Of a DNA stretch of 64,000 nt, positions 48,645 to 59,492 are shown piece by piece. The translations under genes were made by a program, and so were the position numbers. Location: NCBI RefSeq assembly GCF_000234665.1, contig NC_018324.1, positions 1,977,928-2,041,927 on the forward strand, read 5' to 3'. Positions within the stretch are counted from its first letter, which is position 1, and each line of letters starts with the position of its first letter. A model generated the notes under the pieces. It saw only the letters and a program-made list of their open reading frames with translations. It searched no databases and had not been told where the DNA came from. This DNA comes from Leishmania mexicana MHOM/GT/2001/U1103. Lineage: Eukaryota > Euglenozoa > Kinetoplastea > Trypanosomatida > Trypanosomatidae.

Positions 48645-49760
48645 TTAGCGGACGTACGCAGGAGGCGCGCCAATCTGCGGGGCCACGCTTCGTCCGCTCA
48701 TGTCCCGCTCCGATTCCCGCTGATCCTTCTTCGCAGCCAGGCATCGTTGCTCATATTCCTCCAAGTCCTTGCGCATCCGCCGCGTCTTGCCAGCCTTTTC
48801 CTCTTTGCTCCAGAGGTACGGCATAAACCATGGGATGTTGCGCATGCGCTGGTTCACCGTGTCCATCTCCTTCAGATACCTCACCCGCATCTCCAGCGTC
48901 GACGAGTTGTCGCTGGCGTACGCCTGCATCTCCTCCTTCAGCTCACGCGGCAGCTCGCGCTCCAGCCGGCCACCGTTACAGATCCATGCAATCTGCGGAA
49001 TGTTTGGCCGGGTTCGGACGCGCTCCATAATGAGCCGCTGCACCCAGTGATTGAGGCGGTGCAGTTGCGGCTCCATCGCAAAGCGCGCGGCCGGGTCAAC
49101 GGTGGCCCACACAATGTACACCGACTTGGAGCGGCGTGACGCGATCACCTCCTCGATGATCAGCTGCGCAAAGTCCATCTGCTCGGCGATGTGGGCAGGA
49201 CAAGCTTTGAGGGAGCGCCTAAGATGATAGGCGATCTTATCCGAGAAGGTCTGCGCGGACGGGGACATGTTTGCGCGGTGACGCAGATAGCGAACCTCCC
49301 TGCTTAGCATCCCATCTGGCTCAGGCGCGCTAGGCCACAGCTTTCCCTCGGCGAGCTTGCGCGCCGCCAGCGGCGTGAAGGGCACGGGAGGAGCCTCGTA
49401 CTTGGCTGCTTGCTGCAGCGAGTCGTACTTGAGTGCCTCGCGCTCCGAAAAGCCGAAGCTCTTGCTGTTGCGCAGAGGTTCCAAGTCGCCAAGGCCTTGA
49501 AGAGCGTACGTTGTATTCAGCTTCACTCCTTCGCGATCGAGTCGAGACCCGGTCGAGTAGAGGCGCTGCTCGACATAACGGTACGACGACTGGTTGGCGG
49601 GGTTGATGTTGCGCACCTGCAGTACGGAGCGAATGGTCTCGTCACGCTGCGCTTTTGTCTGCTTTAGCGGAAGCACGGACGGGTTTCGAAATCGGTGACG
49701 TAGCTTGGTTTGATACTTCATGGAGCGCTTGCTCACGAGTGCCACGCTCGTGGTCCACAT
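48645..49760 (-). CDS. RbfA-like ribosome-binding factor, probably mitochondrial
   Basis: 371 residues. The N terminus (MWTTSVALVSKRSMKYQTKL, rich in Arg/Lys/Ser and free of acidic residues) could be a mitochondrial import signal. The segment at about residues 165-265 fits the RbfA KH-type fold: SDKIAYHLRRSLKACP, then DFAQLIIEEVIASRRSKSVY, IVWATVDPAARF, LNHWVQRLIMERVRTRPNIP and QIAWICNGG. In bacteria RbfA binds the 30S subunit late in maturation, and trypanosomatid mitochondria have an unusually elaborate small-subunit assembly pathway. Flanking extensions of about 160 and 105 residues are charged and lineage-specific, which is common for mitoribosome assembly factors. The start Met has an AG (GATCAG) 2 bases upstream, implying a very short leader. 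The family call rests on pattern only. Confidence 0.6.
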   Translation of the reverse strand: MWTTSVALVSKRSMKYQTKLRHRFRNPSVLPLKQTKAQRDETIRSVLQVRNINPANQSSYRYVEQRLYSTGSRLDREGVKLNTTYALQGLGDLEPLRNSKSFGFSEREALKYDSLQQAAKYEAPPVPFTPLAARKLAEGKLWPSAPEPDGMLSREVRYLRHRANMSPSAQTFSDKIAYHLRRSLKACPAHIAEQMDFAQLIIEEVIASRRSKSVYIVWATVDPAARFAMEPQLHRLNHWVQRLIMERVRTRPNIPQIAWICNGGRLERELPRELKEEMQAYASDNSSTLEMRVRYLKEMDTVNQRMRNIPWFMPYLWSKEEKAGKTRRMRKDLEEYEQRCLAAKKDQRESERDMSGRSVAPQIGAPPAYVR

Positions 49761-50584
49761 TGCTGATCAACGTGCGGAAGGTCACGGATGGCCTTGCGCT
49801 TGCGTACGCCCTACTCCCGCAAACCCGAAGCAATGAGGAAGGGGATGTTGATCGGAAGGACAAGACAGCAGGAACAGGGCCCCGCAATAAGAGGAAGAGG
49901 TAGAGGAGTGAGATGGTGTGGGGAGGAAAGGCGCTCGCATTTGACGAAAAGAGAAACGAGGCGGCGATCAGAGGGTTGCAAGAGCAGGAGCCAAAATGTG
50001 GTGGTCGAAGAGCATTCAGGTCGGAAATATCGTGGTCCCCCCTCCTTTCCCCGCCTCCGTCTCCTTGTGCTAAGATAGATACATGCATACATATATCATC
50101 AAAGCATGCGTGCTCTAGTCACGGAACGAACATGGCGCAAACAGACATGCTGGGCGCTGCCAGACCATTTTTTTCGTTGCCGTTGCGTACCAGGGGCTAT
50201 TCCGGATTCGTGAGCACATGTGACCTCAACGCCACGCTGCAGACATAGGCCCACATAGTGGAGACTGGGCGAGGAGCGCAAGAGGAAAACGACGTCTGTG
50301 CGTGCGCATGTGTGTGTGTGTCTCTCTCTGTCTGCCTATGGCTTTGCGCCGCCGTCGCGAACGCACACCCATGCAAGTGAAGGTGTGCATTGCCAAATGG
50401 GAGAGAGACAAGGCCACCACACCTGGACCTCAGAGGAGGATACACAATAGCGACAGACACAACCACACAGCACTCACTGGCCGACACACAAGCACGTACA
50501 CGCATCAAGACGCTGCCTCCTCCCCTTCAACACGCGTCGGTGAGGCATCCCTTTCTCCCCTGCGACGCTGTACTGTTGACAGTC
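49761..50584. other. Spacer: 3' UTR of GST-fold gene and leader of RbfA-like gene
   Basis: No gene supported. CA/TG-rich simple sequence lies at 50310-50340 and 50450-50510. Open frames are fortuitous. Confidence 0.6.
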
Positions 50585-52522
50585 CTAACCCAATTGAGTG
50601 ACGTATTCCACGTCTGAAGAAGCAGCGGTGCTTTTTTTCGCCGCCTCCTGACGCGCCCTACGCACTTTCGCCACCTCGTACTCGGGAATGACAGCGACGT
50701 AGATTCGGCGGCCGTGATGCAGCGAGGTGAGGGTGTACTGTGGGCAGCTCATCTTCGCCAACATTTCGTACAGCGTCTGCAAGTGTTCCTTGACAGGCCC
50801 ACGCACGACCACCGCCGTGCTCCCGGTGCTCGTCGCCTGTCGTGCAGGAGGCACCACGTCGCTGAGGGAAGCAGCGGTGCCGACCACGTTGTGGCGAGTT
50901 GCCGCCGTATAAGCGCGATAGAAGTCTGCTTCCTCAGCTCGCATCGTGCGCGGATCCAGCGGCTCCCGAAACTGCGCAGCGCTCTCCTCCACCACTTGCC
51001 TCCTGGGCTCTGACTCCTCTGTCCTTGTGGCGGCCCCATTGACGGCAGCGCATTCCTGTAGCGCCGGCACAAGATGCTGGGAGTCGCCAGCATCTCTATA
51101 AGCGGATGCTGCCGTGTTCTGCGCGATTCCTGACGCTGCCGCCGCACTGGTGTGAGGTGCGGGTTCGTTGACTCCGCGGGCGTTGAGATCGTGCGGCGAG
51201 GCGCTGTGCGAGCCGTCCTCCCTTCTTCCAAAGTCGTGCAACGTGTCATCGAGTACCTCGCGTGCGGCCAGAAACGCGATCTCCAAGTCCTGCGAGCGGG
51301 CCTGCACGCTGCTGATATTGTCGTCCACAATCATCAGAGATCGGACGTTCGCGAGCTGGGGCATCAGATACCCTGTACAGCCCTTCCACTCACCCTCGAG
51401 CGGCTCACAACGCAGTGTGCGGACGCCGTCGCCAGCCATAAAGGCGTTGAAGGAGGCGCACTGGGACATGAGGAACGGAAGTACCTCTGTGATCAGCTCG
51501 AAGCACGGCGCCAGAGACTCGGGAACCGTGTCGGGGTAGTCCGTGTTCCTGTCAGCGGCTGATGCAGCGAAACTGTTGGCGATTGTGTCAGTGTCCGTGG
51601 CCGCACTGCCCACGGACGCGTCCTCGCTTGTGAGGGCGACATCCTCAGTGGTGCCGACAAAGGTGGCGCCACTCCATCCCGTCACCCGTTCCACGTATTC
51701 CGTCACGCATGGGAACTTGTCCGCCAGCATCGACGACGGCGGGTCGTCCATGAGGAAGAGGCTGGAAAAGGCGGCACCGAGCGTGACGTCGGCTAGGGTC
51801 GGGTGCGGGGTGCACAGCAGAAAGTGCTCATTCGGATGCTCGCGCAGGTGTGCCTCGAGCGCCGCGCAGAAGCGCTGGAAGTGGTCCTCCATAAACGGTG
51901 CCGTCACCTCCGACGCACCCGTCGCCGAGAGCAATTGCTTCATCGCTTCGCGAAACCGCGGTGCCATAGACCGGGCAAATCCGATTCCTGGGATTGGGAA
52001 GAAGTAACGCACGTATCCCTCCAGCACATCCAGTGCGTCGCCACGGATGTAGCGAAACATGGCACCGGTCTTCGCGAGCCACCAGCATGTGTACACCACC
52101 ACACACCAAGAAGCCAAGTGCAGCTGTGGATGCGTTTCTTTGCGAACCAGGAGCCTCTGCGTACGCGGAGCTGCCGTCGCGGCACCACTCACGTGCGGAA
52201 CACCGCATCGACCGCTCCTGTCCTTACCAGCGTAGCTGACTTCGCCCTTCGCGCTGCGAGCGATAGCCTCGACGTCCTCGTCCAGCTCTGCCACCTCCGC
52301 TAGCTGCCAAACCTGCAGCGGAGAAGAGCCGCTTGGCGTTAACGTGCAGAAAACGCTGCGGGCACGGTAATACAACGAGTACAGCAAGGTGGTGGTGAAA
52401 CTTCTGCAGTACACCCGAAAAGGGAGTTGCTTGAGTCGGAGGTAGGTGACATGCTGATGCAGCGACAACGTGTAGGGAGAGCCGAACACGCGGAACGGCG
52501 TTGCTGTTGGTCGACCACTCAT
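50585..52522 (-). CDS. GST-fold (metaxin/GST-like) domain protein with long C-terminal extension
   Basis: 645 residues from the ATG at 52522 (MSGRPTATPFRVFGSPYTLS). The open frame extends to 52684, but its first codon there is TTG and no ATG precedes 52522. Residues ~9-40 fit the thioredoxin-fold half of a GST (FRVFGSPYTLSLHQHVTYLR, LKQLPFRVY). Residues ~150-310 fit the helical half (FREAMKQLLSATG, PHPTLADVTLGAAFSSLFLM, FPCVTEYVERVTGW). Between them lies a charged insert. The C-terminal ~330 residues contain a second structured stretch (CFELITEVLPFLMSQCASFN, WKGCTGYLMPQLANVRSLMI), a disordered Ala/Ser/Glu part, and a final basic helix (EVAKVRRARQEAAKK). The usual GST catalytic Ser/Tyr/Cys is not obvious beyond Ser16 in GSPY. 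It may be a non-enzymatic metaxin-like protein. Low certainty on function. Confidence 0.65.
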   Translation of the reverse strand: MSGRPTATPFRVFGSPYTLSLHQHVTYLRLKQLPFRVYCRSFTTTLLYSLYYRARSVFCTLTPSGSSPLQVWQLAEVAELDEDVEAIARSAKGEVSYAGKDRSGRCGVPHVSGAATAAPRTQRLLVRKETHPQLHLASWCVVVYTCWWLAKTGAMFRYIRGDALDVLEGYVRYFFPIPGIGFARSMAPRFREAMKQLLSATGASEVTAPFMEDHFQRFCAALEAHLREHPNEHFLLCTPHPTLADVTLGAAFSSLFLMDDPPSSMLADKFPCVTEYVERVTGWSGATFVGTTEDVALTSEDASVGSAATDTDTIANSFAASAADRNTDYPDTVPESLAPCFELITEVLPFLMSQCASFNAFMAGDGVRTLRCEPLEGEWKGCTGYLMPQLANVRSLMIVDDNISSVQARSQDLEIAFLAAREVLDDTLHDFGRREDGSHSASPHDLNARGVNEPAPHTSAAAASGIAQNTAASAYRDAGDSQHLVPALQECAAVNGAATRTEESEPRRQVVEESAAQFREPLDPRTMRAEEADFYRAYTAATRHNVVGTAASLSDVVPPARQATSTGSTAVVVRGPVKEHLQTLYEMLAKMSCPQYTLTSLHHGRRIYVAVIPEYEVAKVRRARQEAAKKSTAASSDVEYVTQLG

Positions 52523-54117
52523 GAGCGTCCGCACGATTTGCGACGTACACGAGGCGGATGACGATGTTGATGGAGGGAAGGATTGCGCAGCGCCTCGTTT
52601 TGCCTGCGGCTTGCAACCAACGGCACAGACTCGGGCAGCACTACGTGCTAGTCCACGCCTGCATATGACGCCAAAAACGCTCAACCGGTGATGGAGTCAA
52701 AAGACCGAAAGGGAACGAAGCGCAGAAAACGAGGCTGATCATATCGAGTGCGTGGGACGTCCACAGCACGTGTCGACGTTAAATACGTGCCGAGGCATAG
52801 AGTGAAATGGCACAAGAGGACAGCAGCAGCAGGCCGTGGGACGGAGAGAAAAAACGTGAGGGGAGATGGAAAAGGCGCCCCCAGCAGCAGTACAGAATCG
52901 GGAGTGACGTTTGTGAGAGGATGGGAGCCGCAGCATGTAGACAAAAGAGAGGAAGGGGACATGCGCACTCATGCGAGGCGCCACACAACGCGTAACAGCG
53001 AGACCCACAGTCATGAACACGTAAGGATCTTCTCGGCAAATCATCAAAGCGGTGCACGCGATGGATGTTGTCGACGACGGCTTGCACGAGCGCAGCGATG
53101 TCACCAATGTCCAAGAGAGAATATTCGTCAAGGTGCCATCTATATCTGTTTCATTCGTTCGTCTCTTGTTGATTCGTGGTGTGCTGCCACCTTGGACCCA
53201 CGCACAGGCGCATACGTTAAAACGTACGCGCTTAGGCACTTGTTTTCCTTCGCCAGTGTGAGAAAGAGTGAGATGGCGAGAGGGCGGAATGTTGCACCGA
53301 GGCCATTGAGCGAGTCGGCATAGTCGTCTTCGTTGGTCTGATATCTGGGCAGTGTGCGTGTGCGCGGTCACGCACCGTATACCGAGGACCACACCGACAG
53401 GAACAGAGAGCGTCCTTTGCACAAGAGTATCGATACGTGCATACGCTTGTGCTTGTGTGCACGTGCGAGAGTGCGAGAGTTCGGGGCCATATGTCCTTCC
53501 AGTTTCCTGTCTCACCAGGTGGAGATACAAAGGAGGTCGGGGTGGGCAAGACTTATTCTGGAGGCAAGGACAGTGGAAATAACGAGAGAGAAGGAGCCCC
53601 GACGTCACTGGAACCGATTCGCAGCGAAAAGGGCAACAAGAAGGAGCCGGCAGAAGTAGAGGAGAGATAGCGCCTCCACTGACCAACGAAAAAGAAAAGC
53701 CCCATCGCCACCTCCCCCCCCCCCAGATTTCGTCCCACCGCATTGTCCCTAGAACTGCGTGCAACCATACACAGAGCAAAAACCGGAAATAGCATACTTT
53801 CCGCAGGAACTCGTGCGCACCTGTTTGCTGACGTAGGAAGGAGATCAGGCGCTTAGGAGGACTGTGAGAAAGCGAGCAAGAGTTAGTCCTCCGCACCCAC
53901 TCCCAAAGCGCGCCCTCACCACCGTGTAAGTTCGGACAACGTACCTTCTTGAAGGAAGACGAAACTTGAAGGCTTGAGCGATGTGAGAAAGGGGGGAGCC
54001 GCCGCGGTACAGCGGTCGCGCGCGCCTACTTTCGAGTGCGGCGTGTCGCGGCTTGGGAGTGGCACCCGACGAGTCACGGTCGAGCAACGATGAAACCGCA
54101 GACAGCTGGAGAAGTGC
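52523..54117. other. Spacer: 3' UTR of Cys-finger protein gene and leader of GST-fold gene
   Basis: No gene supported. A C11 run lies at 53714-53724. A minus frame open at 52739-53896 (385 codons) is dominated by Leu/Ser/Pro/His low-complexity peptide and overlaps typical UTR sequence, so it was rejected. Confidence 0.55.
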
Positions 54118-57100
54118 TCACTCCAGCATCCCGCCGCACACACGGCACCACGGCCCGTCTGCGAAGTCACTCAGTCCGCACGCAAGACACCGCGCTAGAA
54201 CGTAGTCCTCGGAGAAAAAGGAGAGAGGGCTAAGCGTGCTACCGGAGAAGAGGGTGGTGTGCGACGCGGGAGTCGTCGCAGATGCGCCCCGCTTCACTTC
54301 GGGATCGTCGCCGGCTGGAACGTGCGTCGATGTGCTCGAGAGACTCAGCAGCAAAGGTACACAAGCGGGACGATCACAGAGAGAGCAGGGAAACAAGTGC
54401 GGCAATGAGGTCTCCGAAACGTTGCCGCCTACGGCTGATGAGACGCCAGCGCTCCGTCGGTGGCTGTACGCGGTGGCTTCCAAAAAAGCCTCCAATGAGG
54501 ACACCCATGACGGTGACACGCACCAGTGCACTTGCGCCGCCAGTTGCGAGGCATCTCTCGCAGCCTTTCGGGGTGGAGTCTCGTTGTCTCCACCTGGACC
54601 CGCAGGCTCAGCGCAATCGGCAGCAGTGATGAGGCGAAGGCTCGAAAAGGACGCTGCTTGTGTGCTGCGGTTGGCTTTGCGCACGGCAATTTTCTGTGCC
54701 TTGATGTAGGCCTCCATAAAGGCGATGGCGCCATCAACGTCGAGTGCGTCCGGCTTCGTCGAGCAGCGAGCCGATTCCGCCACGGTCGCTGCACAGTCGC
54801 GGAGACTCTCTGAGCCCTCCAACGTCATGCTCGCGTAGCGATAGCGTTTGGCGAGGATTTGTACGGCGCTGGAGAGGACAAGCTCGCTTAGCACTGGCCT
54901 ATCCCAGGGACAGATTGCCCATATATGCTGCAGCAGCCGCCACCACGGCCACGACGCCTGCATTGCCTCCATGGAAGGTGGCGACGCAAAGACGGATGAC
55001 GCGCCGCTTGCTGCGTCGCCGGCAACCGTGGGCGACTGTAAAGGCCACCGCAAGAAAAGGTCTACCCCGTACTGTGTTCGCAAATGCATGTATCGGCGGC
55101 GCGCGGGCATGTCTGCTAGAGAAGGCATTCGCGAGGATGCGACGCAGCCGGGCATCATCGACCGCCGATAATCGTGCAGCATCTCTTTGGTCGGCAGCTG
55201 GCGTGCTTGCTGGTGCGCCTGCGCATACCGGTGAATCTCGCTGGACTGCACCACAGACCCCGGCAAAAGCTGTTCATACAGAAAGAAAGACGCGCTTGCC
55301 TGCTGCAACAACATAGATTGCACTATGCTCCCCGAGGCCTCGTATGCTTCGACAGTCCCTCCGAAAGCGCTGTCCTCGTGCGGCTTGCCAGCTACCGCGT
55401 CGGGCACGAGAGCACCCAGTTCAACCAGTCTTCTCAGCCACCCACCACGCGTGTCCACCGAGACGGCCCACAGGTGCGTTGGCTCATGGTTTGCTTGCCC
55501 TGTTTGCACAGCCGCCACCGCCAGCGTACCAGACGGATGGAGCGCTACGCCCGCAATCCCGGCACACCTGCGCGGTGGCATCTCGCTACAGCCCGCCAGC
55601 AAAGGGCACTGGAGCAGCACCGTCGAGGACGGGCCGCAGGCGAGAAACTCGTACACGGACTTTTCTCCGATGCCAAGGATAGCGACGGCTGCATCGTCGA
55701 GCTCGGTGCTCGACGAGTTGATGCGAGCACCTTCGTCGCCGACATTGGCACCTGCGACCCTTGAATCAGCCACAAACGGGACCACCATCAGCCGGCGCAG
55801 GCACACATCGCCAACGAGGATGTCGGAGCCGTAGTGCGCGTCAACTTGAAAGACAATGCGGCGGCACGACGATGGCAGCGCGGATTCAGAAGACGACGAG
55901 AGCGCTGCCAGTGCAAAGCGTCCCCGTAGCACCGCACCCGGCGCGGACACAAATACCACCACGTCGACTTCGGGCCCTGGGGGCGGGGGGTCTGCCGCTC
56001 GCGCCGCCGTCTGCCCTGTGCGCCGCACGGCCGCAGCGCACACGGATGTCGGCACCGACGTCAACGACGGCACCTCCACCGTGTAAGCGAGGTGCATCTC
56101 TGCCGCCGCGTTTGCCGGTGACGAGCGCGTCACATGGATGACACGCAGCATGTACGGGCTAGCAACCACTACTATGCGCCGCAGCCGAGCGAGAGCAGCG
56201 GCGGTCACGGTCGAGGCGACAAGCCCATCTGTAAAGAGGTGTGTCATGCATAGCGGAGCGGGCCCTCGAAACCCGAGCTGCGCCACCTCATCCTCGCCTC
56301 CCCACCTATACAGGGGCGGCGGCAGGGAGCGCGTGACGGGTCCATCATTGTCTAACAAGTTCCCAGCGAGCGCCACCAGGTGAAGTCCCTGAGTGGTGAG
56401 AACAAGTAAATCATCCTGGTCGAGCCACATGTAGTCCACCACAGAGCCGACGTCGTCGTTCTCCGTCGAGGCGCTGTCGGCTTCTACTGCGTCAGTTGCA
56501 GTTCGTTCGCGATCTGGGTTACCTACACCCACAAGTGTCGGCATCGCGCTCTCATGCGAGCTACTGCCCTTGCCGGCACCAGCAGCCGACATCCGGGACC
56601 GGGGAGCAAAACGCGACGCTAAAGGTTGGCTCCCTGATGATGAGCTTGCGTCACTGCTGCTGCTGCTGCTGGCGCTCTCGTCATCACTGCTGCTATTTGC
56701 TGTGCTGCAGCTCCCTTGTCGTCTTCTCTTCCGTCTAGCTGCGGCAGATGTCTTCTTCATCGCGGGCTTCGCCTTTGACTTTGACGTTACCTTCACGGAA
56801 GTTTTTGCGGCGCCTTTGTTGCGCTTCCCGATGGAGGGCCGCTCGGCCGCGGGGAAGCGAGAGAGAGGTCTTTCACTGGGTGAGGCTACGGCGACGGTGC
56901 TGTCGCTGTGAGCGGGAAGTTGGGCAAGCCCTCCGCGAGAGCACGCAATACCGATACCGTGACTCGCCACCACGCGGCTCGTCCCGTGACGAGAAACGCG
57001 ATACACCACTAGATTACTGGTTGTTTGCACACACAGACGAGCGGTGGCCGGATAGTACACCTCTGGCAGTAAGGCGGTGCTCCATTTGGCGCCAACGACC

Positions 57101-57348
57101 ACCTCGACAGATTCTACGTCGCTGCGGTGAACTAGCGGATGATGGCAAACGCTTCGCTGGCACGCAGGGGTGAGCAGGCTTGCCAGGTACATCGAAACGG
57201 CCCAGCGTGTGCACACCTGCAAGACGTTGTGCGGACCCCAGCTAATGCAATCCGCCGACCGCGCAGGGGCATCGTCCACGGGGAAGCACTTCTCCACAGC
57301 TACCTCAGTGCCGCTGGGGAGGAGCGGCGCTCGAGCATCGGCCGACAT
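54118..57348 (-). CDS. Beta-propeller-like protein with C-terminal Cys finger, possibly TFIIIC90-like
   Basis: 1076 residues from the ATG at 57348 (MSADARAPLLPSGTEVAVEK). The frame is open to 57441, but the extra residues read as leader. The N terminus (CISWGPHNVLQVCTRWAVSM) and later strands (YMWLDQDDLLVLTTQGLHLV, RIVVVASPYMLRVIHVTRS, IAGVALHPSGTLAVAAVQTG) look like propeller blades. A Lys/Ser-rich, acidic insert at ~165-260 contains KAKPAMKK and poly-Ser, perhaps a nuclear signal. The last ~90 residues carry three CxxC pairs: CSLC, CLAC and CRVC. A propeller plus a terminal Cys finger matches TFIIIC90/GTF3C4 (RNA polymerase III factor), whose finger also begins with CPxC and has a late RCxxC. 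That assignment is tentative; a vacuolar or RNA-linked WD40 protein with a treble-clef finger is the main alternative. Confidence 0.6.
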   Translation of the reverse strand: MSADARAPLLPSGTEVAVEKCFPVDDAPARSADCISWGPHNVLQVCTRWAVSMYLASLLTPACQRSVCHHPLVHRSDVESVEVVVGAKWSTALLPEVYYPATARLCVQTTSNLVVYRVSRHGTSRVVASHGIGIACSRGGLAQLPAHSDSTVAVASPSERPLSRFPAAERPSIGKRNKGAAKTSVKVTSKSKAKPAMKKTSAAARRKRRRQGSCSTANSSSDDESASSSSSSDASSSSGSQPLASRFAPRSRMSAAGAGKGSSSHESAMPTLVGVGNPDRERTATDAVEADSASTENDDVGSVVDYMWLDQDDLLVLTTQGLHLVALAGNLLDNDGPVTRSLPPPLYRWGGEDEVAQLGFRGPAPLCMTHLFTDGLVASTVTAAALARLRRIVVVASPYMLRVIHVTRSSPANAAAEMHLAYTVEVPSLTSVPTSVCAAAVRRTGQTAARAADPPPPGPEVDVVVFVSAPGAVLRGRFALAALSSSSESALPSSCRRIVFQVDAHYGSDILVGDVCLRRLMVVPFVADSRVAGANVGDEGARINSSSTELDDAAVAILGIGEKSVYEFLACGPSSTVLLQCPLLAGCSEMPPRRCAGIAGVALHPSGTLAVAAVQTGQANHEPTHLWAVSVDTRGGWLRRLVELGALVPDAVAGKPHEDSAFGGTVEAYEASGSIVQSMLLQQASASFFLYEQLLPGSVVQSSEIHRYAQAHQQARQLPTKEMLHDYRRSMMPGCVASSRMPSLADMPARRRYMHLRTQYGVDLFLRWPLQSPTVAGDAASGASSVFASPPSMEAMQASWPWWRLLQHIWAICPWDRPVLSELVLSSAVQILAKRYRYASMTLEGSESLRDCAATVAESARCSTKPDALDVDGAIAFMEAYIKAQKIAVRKANRSTQAASFSSLRLITAADCAEPAGPGGDNETPPRKAARDASQLAAQVHWCVSPSWVSSLEAFLEATAYSHRRSAGVSSAVGGNVSETSLPHLFPCSLCDRPACVPLLLSLSSTSTHVPAGDDPEVKRGASATTPASHTTLFSGSTLSPLSFFSEDYVLARCLACGLSDFADGPWCRVCGGMLE

Positions 57349-59492
57349 TAACGAAACAATAATGCGTGCGTGTGTGCGTGTAGTGTGTGGGGTGGAGGAG
57401 CACAGGGTGAGGGAGCCGCGAAACCGAAGGACGAGAGACACGGCAGTCGACTACGCAGGCGATCACCTCGTAAGCGTGTATGTATGCTCTAGAGAGAGAA
57501 TTGCGTCACAGCACACCTGGCCGATCTTGGTTGTTGGTGGCGGCAACAATAAGAAAGAAATGGTGGATGCCCTGTATGTATGCACACGCCTTCTCGTGCT
57601 TTTGTTCGCCGGTGACGCAGCGCAAAAGTGGAAGCCCAACTGCTCTCTTCCTGGTTGGGTCGGTTGTGGGCTAATATGTATTTGTTTTTTTTTTGTTTTA
57701 CGTCTATGCGTACATGTCTATGAAGGGGAGGGGAGCGATGGTGGGTGCGAGGGGGCCAACCCAATGGGCGGTTGCGTGTCTGTGGATGTGCCAGTAGGTG
57801 CAGAGACCTCTCTCAAACGACCGCAGCCACCACGGAGTTGCGGGGTATCCGTGAGAACACAGGGCGCAATAGCCCGGAAGCGTCCTTGGGGTTGGGGATA
57901 AAAGTTGATAGAAGAGCGGAGGAGCCTTGGGCCGACAAAATAAAATAAAACGAATGATGCCTGCCGTGTTCACCGAAGTAACTGCTTGCGAACAGCGGTT
58001 GAGTCGGCCTTCAAAGCAGTGGCTTTGGGTATGCCGCTTTTGGGATAGTCTTGCGCAAAGGGCAGAGCACGCTGGCAGCTTCTCCTGAACTGCGCGCGCA
58101 CATGGAGGGAGAGAGAGAACTCCAAGTAACCCCCCACCCCGCCAAGTCCAAAAGCAAAAGAGTTCAGGAAAGTGGCGTAAGATAGAAGGAAACTCACAGA
58201 GGAGAGTGTGATGATATTTTCATTTGCGCCGTACAACAAAGGTGCGCATGTATGCGAGAACGGGGCATGGGTCTGCGCGGAGACGGCACCTCTGTACAAT
58301 GCCGCAAGAGAAAACTGGCTCATCCACACTCCGCGCTCCGGGACAGAGGTAGGGATGCACGTCTCGACCACGCTTGCATGATTTTTGTGGTGCCAGGGGA
58401 AGGGGGGGGTATATTCCACAAGACACAGACGGGACTTGTAATGCTCTTCGTTTTTCATTTTTTTTTGGAGGGGGTGGGAAGGGAGGCTGAAGTCGTTTCA
58501 GACTCGACGCAAAAAGGAAGAGAACGAGTAGCGCCTTACTTTACATGTGAAAGTGTACAAAAAAAAAACACGCACGGACCCGAACAAGAGAGAGTACGAG
58601 AGAGCGTGTCGCATACATCGCGAGCTAGAAGAAAGAGAGAGGGGGAGGGAGGAGGTGGAACGTATGAGTCTCCAGAATCGTTCTCCTGATTGGCTCTTAA
58701 AGTGGCTTCGTGGCTCGTTACCATCAGCATTCTCATTCTCTCTGTGCGTATGCGCCTCGCACGGCTTCGTTTACTTGTTCCCATTCCCTGATCTGCAATG
58801 GTGTTTTCATCACGTGCGCGGTGGCATCGCAATGTATGGCGGAGACACAAACACGCGAAGGGAGACAGAGAGAGGAAGGGACGGGGTGGTCATATGGAAT
58901 AATGAGGGAGGCACCGGGGGGTGGGGGCGGCAGATAGAAGTTGGGCACAGAAAGACCCGCTCTTGGAAAAGATCGAAAACGCGAGCGAAGGGAAGGGCAG
59001 AGGGGGGGTGTAGAGAAAGAAGCGGAGAAGTCAAGTAAATGGGGCCCAGAAACAGAAACAGAAGAGGGAGGGAGGGAGGGAGAGATGATGGGGGATGGGG
59101 GATGGGGTAGACGTACAAGACAGAGAGCAGAGATACAAAGGGGCGCCAATCAGCCAACGATCTCCTGAGAATTCCAGAACGAAACCAAAGCAAAGGGCAA
59201 GGAAGAAAAAGGAAAAAGAAGAGGGGGACGAGAGCAATCAGCACCGATGAACACGCGCACAAAGACATGCGTAACGACATCGACACCAACACCTTTGCAT
59301 GCGGATCATACATCAGGGAGGCCAGCCGAGAAAACTCTACAGATGAGCGAGGGGGAGGGGGGAGAGACGCACGATCGGGTCAGGAAGAAGTGCCCGAGAT
59401 ATGAAAGGACTTCGCGCGCACACACCAAAACGCTAGAGAGACACACACAAGCCTGCACCCCTGTGCGCTGTCTAGGCTCTCCTTTTGATATC
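57349..59492. other. Spacer: 3' UTR of 863-aa coiled-coil gene and leader of Cys-finger protein gene
   Basis: No gene supported. T9 near 57685, A10 near 58559, and purine-rich GGA repeats on the plus strand at about 59060-59110. Open frames are simple-sequence derived. Confidence 0.65.

Noticed and set aside
52523..52684. N-terminal extension of the GST-fold protein as a mitochondrial presequence
   Set aside because: The frame is open and the peptide is Arg/Ser-rich, but its first codon is TTG and no ATG occurs before 52522.
52739..53896. Minus-strand 385-codon frame between the GST-fold and Cys-finger genes
   Set aside because: Leu/Ser/Pro/His/Cys low-complexity throughout, crosses a C11 homopolymer and simple CA repeats, and has no family signal; best read as UTR.
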